Assembly (NCBI GenBank): GCA_902796815.1
Contig: CADBQL010000087.1
Location: 1 to 14,267, forward strand
Source of the DNA: an uncultured Coriobacteriaceae bacterium
GTDB lineage: Bacteria > Actinomycetota > Coriobacteriia > Coriobacteriales > Eggerthellaceae
Reading direction: 5' to 3'
Length of the DNA: 14,267 bases
In this document: positions 6,477 through 11,995 of the stretch, piece by piece
How positions within the stretch are numbered: the first letter of the stretch is position 1
Layout of the letters: every line of letters begins with the position of its first letter
Notes under the pieces: model-generated
Databases searched by the model: none
Told to the model about the DNA's origin: nothing
What the model saw: only the letters and a program-made list of their open reading frames with translations
Position numbers and translations under genes: made by a program

Positions 6477-7265
6477 CTATTCGCTCCTGCGGCGACGGGC
6501 GGCAAGCAAGGCCAGCAGCATTGCCGCAAGGCCGATAGCAGTGATGCCGACCATGGCCCCCGGATCCATGCTGTCTCCGGTCTTGGGCGTGCTGCTGGTA
6601 GACGTGCTGCTTGGCGAGTTTTTCGCAGGAGTTTCTGGGTTCTTCTTTTCGGGCTCTTTCTTTTCCGGTTCTTTCTTTTCTGGCTCTTTCTTTTCGGGCT
6701 CAGGCTCGGTCTTGATGCTTGCTTCCACCTTGAACACCGTGCCATCAGGTGTGCCGAACTGCGGGACGTTGATCAAAAACGGCTCAATGACCTTGTAACC
6801 CTCTGCAGTGCCCTTCTGCCCCGTTTGGACAACCAGATACACGCCGTAGTCGAGCTTGCCGAGCTTCGCCAGGCCGTCGGAGCCCGACGTGGCGGTTGCC
6901 TTGGCAGTTTCGCCCTTGGCAATCTCGGCCATGGCGGCAGCGAGCTTCTCAGTGTCCTTGGCTTTCATCGTCGCATTGAAGTCGTCACTCACGCCAGCCT
7001 TTTTTCCAGCGCCTGCATACGCCGACTCAAGTACGTAAGCACCATTGTCCCCGATGGAAGCCACTTTGTATGCCGAAAGCGCCATGCCATCAATGTTCTT
7101 ACTCTTGGGCCCGTTCGGGTCGTACTTGGTCACGAGGGTCAGCGTCGCCTCCTCGTCGGCATAGGCACTCTGCGGCGAAAACACGCCCAACGCCGTGCAC
7201 AATGCAAGCGCGAGAGCCATTGCCAGAGTGCCTGTCAATGCTCGGGTTGCTGTTGTTACGCTCAT
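6477..7265 (-). CDS. Small LPXTG-like anchored pilin (TPKTG signal), likely base/minor subunit of the pilus
   Basis: A 262-residue secreted pilin, last gene of the pilus cluster. ATG at 7265 is chosen because AGAGGGA lies six bases upstream and because it directly precedes a signal peptide (hydrophobic about 10-30, ending SAYA near residue 36). An in-frame ATG 25 codons further up would put a non-signal leader first. The folded part, about 40-185, resembles the pilin family with SpaA/Cna_B-like ends: LSAYKVASIGDNGAYVLES, then LDYGVYLVVQTG, then PFLINVP. A proline-lysine-rich spacer at about 187-212 repeats EPEKK. The C-terminus has TPKTG (226-230), a hydrophobic helix and RRRR, a complete sorting signal whose first residue is Thr instead of Leu. 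Its small size and position suggest the base subunit that links the fibre to the wall, but tip or accessory roles are possible. Confidence 0.87.
   Translation of the reverse strand: MSVTTATRALTGTLAMALALALCTALGVFSPQSAYADEEATLTLVTKYDPNGPKSKNIDGMALSAYKVASIGDNGAYVLESAYAGAGKKAGVSDDFNATMKAKDTEKLAAAMAEIAKGETAKATATSGSDGLAKLGKLDYGVYLVVQTGQKGTAEGYKVIEPFLINVPQFGTPDGTVFKVEASIKTEPEPEKKEPEKKEPEKKEPEKKNPETPAKNSPSSTSTSSTPKTGDSMDPGAMVGITAIGLAAMLLALLAARRRRSE
6641..6702. repeat. 15-bp tandem repeats encoding EPEKK units
   Basis: About four near-identical 15-base units, of the form TCTTTCTTTTCNGGN on the plus strand, encode consecutive EPEKK motifs in the spacer before the sorting signal of the small pilin. Units differ mainly at third codon positions (CGGGC, CCGGT, CTGGC). 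Loss or gain of a unit keeps the frame and changes spacer length by five residues. The protein segment would act as an extended wall-spanning linker. Confidence 0.85.
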
Positions 7266-7376
7266 CGCTTTCCCTCTGCTTCCATTTTGGCCCATTGGAA
7301 GCGCTATCTTCCGCCGGGCGTTTTCCATGTTGACAATCAATCGCCAACATGCGCTTTTCGCGCTTGGAGCACGCCC
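7266..7376 (-). other. Gap between second sortase and small pilin, with stem CATGTTG/CAACATG
   Basis: This 111-base spacer is much longer than the overlapping junction between the two sortases. It contains a perfect seven-base stem (7326-7332 with 7345-7351, 12-base loop), a GCGC-rich stem at about 7351-7363, and a GGAAG/CTTCC mini-stem nearer the pilin start. These may form an mRNA processing site or attenuator in front of the small pilin. No clear separate promoter is seen. Confidence 0.35.
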
Positions 7377-8540
7377 TTAAGCGCGTTCCTTCCTACCCAA
7401 TATGCGGCGAACGAAGACCACGAAGGCCAGCAGTATCACCGCGCTCATCACTGCCGCAAAGATGAGCGTTCCCCGCGAAAAATTCGCGAGCCATGAGGCG
7501 ATGCTTTCCGTCACCTCGGGCGGCGAGTAATCCACCCGATGCCCCCGCAGGAGCATCCGATGGGTGTTCACTCCGTACGGAGTGCAGGTGACCAGCGTCA
7601 CCAGGTCCTGCCCCGGCTGAATGGCGAGGGCAGATGTTTGCTCCGGCTTCACGACCCAGATGTCGTCGACTTCGTAGGCGAACACTTCACCGAGCACATG
7701 CAGATAAAAGCGATCGCCAACCTCCATCTGATCCAAGTCGCTGAAAAGTTTGGCCGTCGGCAGGCCGCGATGCCCCGAAAGCACGCAGTGCGACCCCGTC
7801 CCGCCGACGGGCAAACTCGTTCCGCTCAGATGGCCGATCCCCTTTTCGAGCACTTCAACGTCCGTGCCGTGATACACCGCCAGGCGCTGATCGATCTTGG
7901 GCACATCGATAAAGCCCATGACGCCGTCGCCCGTGATGTTGAGCAGGCTCATGTACTCCTCGTGGGCCCTGGCGACTTCGGCAGCCCCGTCGATGTTGGC
8001 GGTGGCGGTTTCGCCTTCCGAAGATTGCGAAAAGCCTGATTGATCGCCTGCTGCGTCAGCTTGCGCTTCGCCGTCGGCATTCGCGTCTGCGCCCGCACCA
8101 TTCGCTTGCGCGCCCTGTACGATTCCCGCAAAAGGATCGGTCAAGACGTTCATCGTGTGATGCCTGTTGTACTCCTTTGCCCGAGCGAGCTCGCGCTCGA
8201 GCGTTTGGGGGTCAATCTGCCCGATTGTCTGGTCATATTCGCTTGCAATGCGAGCATTGCAATACTCGTTGTAAAGGTTTGTGTACGCAGGGTACAAGGC
8301 GAACGCTGCCCCAATGAGGAACAGGATCACCAGGGCCGCCGAGAAAACCCAGCCGCCCCCTTTCTTCGCCGGCTCAGATGCTTCCTCGGAAGCACCCTCG
8401 CCAGCAACCGCGCGGACGCTTTGCGCCTCGATGGTCGCTCTCAACCGTGCGGCTTCATCCGCATGGGCGGGGGGTCTGACCCCACGCTCATTTTTGAGCA
8501 AGGGGTCAGACCCCCTGCTCGCCGCATGCCTACTGCGCAT
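7377..8540 (-). CDS. srtC: Class C (pilin-polymerising) sortase with DPF lid and low-complexity insertion
   Basis: A 387-residue membrane transpeptidase that would join pilin subunits through their LPXTG-type signals. The catalytic triad is H257 in SGHRGLP, C319 in TLVTCTPYG and R328 in NTHRMLLRGHR. Membrane helices at about 65-85 and 358-378 flank the catalytic domain. The class C lid motif is visible as DPF (135-137). An Ala/Gly/Asp/Glu-rich insertion (about 143-183) between lid and catalytic core is absent from the neighbouring sortase. ATG at 8540 is preferred because GAGGCAGG lies just upstream and translation would couple to the preceding sortase (11-base overlap). A TTG at 8567 would give a longer protein. 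The cytoplasmic N-terminus, about residues 9-24, is encoded by a palindromic repeat. Confidence 0.9.
   Translation of the reverse strand: MRSRHAASRGSDPLLKNERGVRPPAHADEAARLRATIEAQSVRAVAGEGASEEASEPAKKGGGWVFSAALVILFLIGAAFALYPAYTNLYNEYCNARIASEYDQTIGQIDPQTLERELARAKEYNRHHTMNVLTDPFAGIVQGAQANGAGADANADGEAQADAAGDQSGFSQSSEGETATANIDGAAEVARAHEEYMSLLNITGDGVMGFIDVPKIDQRLAVYHGTDVEVLEKGIGHLSGTSLPVGGTGSHCVLSGHRGLPTAKLFSDLDQMEVGDRFYLHVLGEVFAYEVDDIWVVKPEQTSALAIQPGQDLVTLVTCTPYGVNTHRMLLRGHRVDYSPPEVTESIASWLANFSRGTLIFAAVMSAVILLAFVVFVRRILGRKERA
8470..8515. repeat. GGGGTCTGACCCC-type palindromic repeat inside a sortase gene
   Basis: GGGGGTCTGACCCC (8470-8483) and GGGGTCAGACCCCC (8502-8515) are exact 14-base reverse complements. 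The 18-base spacer contains a nested stem, GCTCA/TGAGC, with a TTTT loop. Each arm holds an internal GGGGTC/GACCCC self-palindrome. Repeats built on this core occur at high copy in many bacterial genomes as REP-like elements; that part is from memory, not from this sequence. Here the 46 bases lie in frame in the sortase coding sequence, encoding a segment from SRGSDPLLKNERG to VRPP, before the first membrane helix. Confidence 0.85.
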
Positions 8541-9411
8541 GCCTGCCTCGCACGACGTCATCCACAACCTGTGCGCGACGCTTGTTGACCAGCCACACGA
8601 TGAGCGCAGCCAATCCTACACCTGCCGCGACGGCGGCGATCTTGAGCAGCAAGCTCAGCAGACGACTCATGCGGAAACCACCGTCGGCCAGCTCGTCATC
8701 GGGCTGGTAGTCCACACGATGGCCGCGCACGAGCAGTCGATCCGTGTTGACGCCATACGGCGTGCACGTAACCAGCGTGACGTAGTCCTTCCCACGCTCG
8801 ATGGCAAGCGAGCGCGTGTCGGTCGGCGCCACGACTTCGATGTGGTCGACCTCGTAAGCCAGCGTTTGGTCAAGGACTTTGAGGAAAAACTTGTCGCCCT
8901 TCTGCACCTTGTCCAGTTCGCTGAACAACTCGGCAGTGGGAAGTCCACGATGCGCGGTCAAGACCGCATGCGAGCTTTCCCCACCCACGGGAAGGGAGCT
9001 GCCAAAGATGTGACCACAGCCTTTGAGCAGCGTCTCTTCCGTCGAGTAATGGTAAATGGGCAAACGCACATCGATAACGGGGATTTCCACAAGCCCCATC
9101 ATCTGGTCGCCATTGACGTTGAGCATGCTTTCGTACTCTTTGTCAACTGTGCCTTCGCGGATTGCAAAAACATCGGGGACCGTCTGGCCGACGAGCACCT
9201 CGTTGTACGCACGCGCTTCCTCGAACGCTTTCTTGTACGCCTCGGCATCGCCTTTCGAAACAGTCTGCGTGTAGGCATCGATCTGCTCGTTTGCACGCAT
9301 CTGATAGAACGCGTTGCTCACGAACGGATAAGCCGCCACGGCCAGTCCCACCAAAAACAGAAGGACCAGCGCGATGTTGACCGGGTTGATGATGTTGCGT
9401 TTTTCTTGCAT
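8530..9411 (-). CDS. srtC: Class C (pilin-polymerising) sortase
   Basis: A 293-residue membrane-bound sortase, first of an adjacent pair. H154 in TAHRGLP, C216 in TLVTCTPYGVNTDR and R225 form the catalytic triad. Helices at about 12-32 and 252-274 bracket the catalytic domain, the two-anchor layout typical of class C enzymes. The region where a DPW/DPF lid is expected reads QTVPDVFAIRE (76-86), so the canonical Asp-Pro-aromatic triplet is missing or altered. ATG at 9411 has AGAGG four to five bases upstream and begins MQEKRN directly before the membrane helix. A start 15 codons further up lacks support. It is downstream of the backbone pilin, which is probably its substrate, and its end overlaps the next sortase. 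Having two sortases suggests division of labour, for example backbone polymerisation and minor-pilin addition. Confidence 0.92.
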   Translation of the reverse strand: MQEKRNIINPVNIALVLLFLVGLAVAAYPFVSNAFYQMRANEQIDAYTQTVSKGDAEAYKKAFEEARAYNEVLVGQTVPDVFAIREGTVDKEYESMLNVNGDQMMGLVEIPVIDVRLPIYHYSTEETLLKGCGHIFGSSLPVGGESSHAVLTAHRGLPTAELFSELDKVQKGDKFFLKVLDQTLAYEVDHIEVVAPTDTRSLAIERGKDYVTLVTCTPYGVNTDRLLVRGHRVDYQPDDELADGGFRMSRLLSLLLKIAAVAAGVGLAALIVWLVNKRRAQVVDDVVRGRHAQ

Positions 9412-9472
9412 GTACCTCTCGTTGTACTGCCAGGGCGCCCGCAAAATGCGGACCACCCTGCGCGTTTCTAAC

Positions 9473-9511
9473 GTCCTGCGGCAAAGGCCGCTCGCAGCAT
9501 TGCCGCAGGAC
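9473..9511. repeat. Palindromic repeat element, copy B (12-bp perfect stem)
   Basis: GTCCTGCGGCAA (9473-9484) and TTGCCGCAGGAC (9500-9511) are exact reverse complements around a 15-base loop. The stem and the flanking sequence to about 9535 match the element at 6054-6118 in the same orientation. Substitutions in one arm are matched by compensating changes in the other: G-C replaced by T-A at the second stem pair of copy B, and A for G near the loop. Such covariation suggests that the stem itself is conserved. Confidence 0.6.
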
Positions 9512-9538
9512 TATCTGCGAATATTGGCGGTGCGCTAA

Positions 9539-9567
9539 ATGAGTCTTGCCCCTGGGGCGTGACTCAT
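9539..9567 (-). terminator. Hairpin immediately after backbone pilin gene
   Basis: ATGAGTC (9539-9545) pairs with GACTCAT (9561-9567), and inside them CCCC pairs with GGGG around centre 9553. Of 14 symmetric positions, 12 are Watson-Crick, one is a G-T wobble and one is a T-T mismatch. It begins 12 bases past the pilin stop codon. No U-run follows on the minus strand, so a 3' stabilising stem or partial attenuator is more likely than a full terminator. Confidence 0.4.
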
Positions 9568-9579
9568 CATTGCCTTCGC

Positions 9580-11925
9580 TTAGCGATTCTGCATGCGGCG
9601 ACGGCGCAGCATGCCCAGACCAACGGCCAGCAGCATGATAGCGCAGCCAACGCCCACGTAGAAGAGGATGCCCGAGCCGCCGGTTGCCGGAAGCAGGCCA
9701 AGCTTCTTGTTGACGACCGTAGCGGTCTCATTGGAACCGATGCTGGCGACGTCGATTACCGTGCTAGTATTCTGGGTGCCATCATCGTTGAGCAGGGAGT
9801 CGGGCACACCGTCGGTCTTCTTGATGTTGTATGTCGAGATAGTTTTGACCTCGACCTGCGGCGTCTTGATGTTCATCTGAGCGTCTAGTTCCTGGGTCAC
9901 GATCGTCACGGTGTAGGACTCCAGGATCAGATCATCGGCGCCACCCTTGCCATCCTCGGGCGTATTGCCTTCCGTCGGCGTCTTGGGCTCCATAACATAG
10001 GTCGGAGAAATGGTAATCTCGTACTGGATGGAGGGATTGAAGGAGTAGCCGAGAGGCGCTTTGATCTCTTTGAGCACATACTTGCCGGCATCGAGGCCCT
10101 TCATGGCGATGTAGCCCTTAGCATCGGACTTCGGGTTCTCGCCACTTGCGCTCAGCACGTGGGTCGTGGCGTCGAACTTCATTTCCTTCCAGTCGGCCTC
10201 TTGGAGATCGACGAATTGTTCAGTGCCAGCACCCATGGTCACATGGTCGGCAATCTTGGTCAGCGTGAACTCGGCACCCTCGAGCCAACCGAACTCGCCC
10301 TTCTTGCCGTCGGCCTCGTCACCACCCTTAACGACATCGCTAGTGGTCTTCTTCTGGATAACCTGTCCGTTGGCATCTACCCAAATTTTGCGAATCTCGG
10401 AAGTCTTGTCGTGCTCGGACTCGTCATTCGGACCGCCAGGACCCGCTTCGCCGCTCTGGTCGCGTCCAAGCACGTCGGCATCGAGGTCAAACGTGTAATG
10501 ACGGCTCTTATCCTGCAGCTCGCCAGTCTCCTCCTCGTCGTTAGGCACGTTGGGCTTGAAGCTATCGTCCGGATTGCCGTCCTCATCGTAATACCCAGCT
10601 GGCACGAACGTCGGATCGTGCGAGAATTCGAGCTTCGCGGTATTGTCCATCTGGTTGACTTGCTGGGCGAACTTGGCGCCTTCCTCAGTGGTTACGGTCG
10701 CTTTATACGTGATGGTCGCCATGGGAGCGCCGGTCACCGTGTACAGGAAACCATCGTGCTTGCCTGCAGAACCGGGCTTGTCGGGAAGGAACTGAACCAC
10801 GAAACCCTGATCGGGCTCGCTCGACATGCCTTTGAAATCCTTGTAATTCACGCCGTCCTTTTCGGTACCCTTGGTGAAGATGTAGTAATCCGTATCGGCA
10901 GCAGTCGCCACCACGTTCTCACCGTTTTTGACGACGACCTTGATGCTGCTCGCGTCGAGCTTGAGACCAGAGGTCAGCACATCGGTAACGTAGAACTGCG
11001 GGGCAAGGTAATTCTCCGTGAACGTGGGGATCGGTACCTTAATCGCAAACTCGACCTCGTCGCCAACGGCCACATCCTGCTTGGTGTCAGAAACGCCTCC
11101 GACAGTTTCGACGTCGCCGTTATCATCAAGGCCACCCGACCTCTTGTCGACGCTAAGGGGCGAGCGCTTGAACACGCCGGCGTCCTCCTCCTGGCCAGAA
11201 GTCTTGGGGTAATCCGTCACACCTTCTTCGAGTTCGATTTGATGCGTGCCGTCTTCCGGCTTGCTGATGCTGTTGTAATAATCGGCAGCCAGGAAAACTG
11301 GTTTGTAGAGATAATTCGTATCGCCATCCGCTGGCGTTGCCACAAACATGTACAAACCAGAAGCGGCATCGGAAATCTCGACCTTTTTGTCGGTGGCGGT
11401 AGCGGAACCGATAGCTACAGCATCGCCCTTCGCCTTGTTGTTTGCAACCGCGGTCGAAATCGCGTTTACCATCGCCGGGGTGAGCTGGCGCGTATCAGAG
11501 GTCACCTCGGTCGGGTTGTCCTCGTCATCCACGTCGTATGTCGAAATGACCATTTCGTCGACCCAAAGCCCGTTTACCGCAGTTCCGGTGACGTCTTTGT
11601 GGCCGAAATCCTTGCCTTCGGTACCGTCGACAATACCATCACCATTGGCGTCAACTGCCTTGGTGAGCATCCACTGCTGGGTGCCCACCTTGGGCGGCGT
11701 CACGGTCGCGTCATCGAAATCCTGGGTGATAATCTGGTAATATTCGACCACATCGCCATTCTCGAGGCCGCCCAGCGTGAGGTTGTACCCCGGACCATCG
11801 TCCGAAGTAGCCGTGCTGTCAAGCACGGAGCCGCCGACGCCGAACGCAGCCGCCGGGCCGATCGCCAGCGCCAACACGCCGGCGGCGGCACTGGCTACTA
11901 ATTTCTTTTTCCAACTTTGTTTCAT
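9580..11925 (-). CDS. LPXTG-anchored backbone-type (major) pilin with SpaA/Cna_B domains
   Basis: A 781-residue precursor of the probable pilus shaft. ATG at 11925 is chosen because AGGGGAG lies about nine bases upstream and it opens a signal peptide (MKQSWKKK, hydrophobic 9-28). An in-frame ATG 22 codons earlier would add a charged non-signal leader. An N-terminal pilin domain ends with ASGLYMFVATPADG and YKPVFLAA. DYPK (238-241) carries a Lys that may be the pilin-motif nucleophile for polymerisation. VGDEVEFAIKVPIPTF into VTDVLTSGLKLD (288-324) matches the isopeptide-forming middle domain. A SpaA-like domain follows (GAEFTLTKI from 550) with E-box E620 in YVLKEIKAPLGY. The C-terminus has LPATG (745-749), a hydrophobic helix and RRRR. 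The gap to the upstream pilin gene is only 70 bases, so they are probably cotranscribed. Intramolecular isopeptide bonds are inferred from family knowledge. Confidence 0.93.
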   Translation of the reverse strand: MKQSWKKKLVASAAAGVLALAIGPAAAFGVGGSVLDSTATSDDGPGYNLTLGGLENGDVVEYYQIITQDFDDATVTPPKVGTQQWMLTKAVDANGDGIVDGTEGKDFGHKDVTGTAVNGLWVDEMVISTYDVDDEDNPTEVTSDTRQLTPAMVNAISTAVANNKAKGDAVAIGSATATDKKVEISDAASGLYMFVATPADGDTNYLYKPVFLAADYYNSISKPEDGTHQIELEEGVTDYPKTSGQEEDAGVFKRSPLSVDKRSGGLDDNGDVETVGGVSDTKQDVAVGDEVEFAIKVPIPTFTENYLAPQFYVTDVLTSGLKLDASSIKVVVKNGENVVATAADTDYYIFTKGTEKDGVNYKDFKGMSSEPDQGFVVQFLPDKPGSAGKHDGFLYTVTGAPMATITYKATVTTEEGAKFAQQVNQMDNTAKLEFSHDPTFVPAGYYDEDGNPDDSFKPNVPNDEEETGELQDKSRHYTFDLDADVLGRDQSGEAGPGGPNDESEHDKTSEIRKIWVDANGQVIQKKTTSDVVKGGDEADGKKGEFGWLEGAEFTLTKIADHVTMGAGTEQFVDLQEADWKEMKFDATTHVLSASGENPKSDAKGYIAMKGLDAGKYVLKEIKAPLGYSFNPSIQYEITISPTYVMEPKTPTEGNTPEDGKGGADDLILESYTVTIVTQELDAQMNIKTPQVEVKTISTYNIKKTDGVPDSLLNDDGTQNTSTVIDVASIGSNETATVVNKKLGLLPATGGSGILFYVGVGCAIMLLAVGLGMLRRRRMQNR

Positions 11926-11995
11926 CGTAGTCTTCTCCCCTTTCCGAATGAGAATCCTTGCACGATTTTCTACTGCTTTTGCATCCTCCATTCAT
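11926..11995 (-). promoter_or_regulatory. Short pilin-pilin spacer with ribosome-binding site
   Basis: The 70 bases between the two large pilin genes contain AGGGGAG upstream of the backbone pilin ATG. No promoter hexamers or terminator stem are evident, so one transcript probably covers both genes. Confidence 0.5.

Larger units (their letters stand above)
9412..9579 (-). other. Hairpin-rich spacer between backbone pilin and sortase genes
   Basis: This 168-base gap holds two strong stems, at 9539-9567 and 9473-9511, described separately. Both would form in the transcript after the abundant pilin message and before the sortases. No promoter with clear hexamers was seen. The layout would suit partial termination or RNA processing that keeps sortase levels below pilin levels. 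Confidence 0.4.

Noticed and set aside
6641..6702. Regular repeats considered as a CRISPR array
   Set aside because: The units are contiguous 15-mers without spacers and encode EPEKK in frame within a pilin.
8281..9471. 396-codon plus-strand open frame across both sortases
   Set aside because: It lies antisense to two sortase genes with intact catalytic residues. It results from codon composition and shows no family features.
10159..11901. 580-codon open frame on the plus strand opposite the backbone pilin
   Set aside because: It is the antisense shadow of a well-supported LPATG pilin with signal peptide, E-box and sorting signal. It has no recognisable domain and no clear ribosome-binding site.
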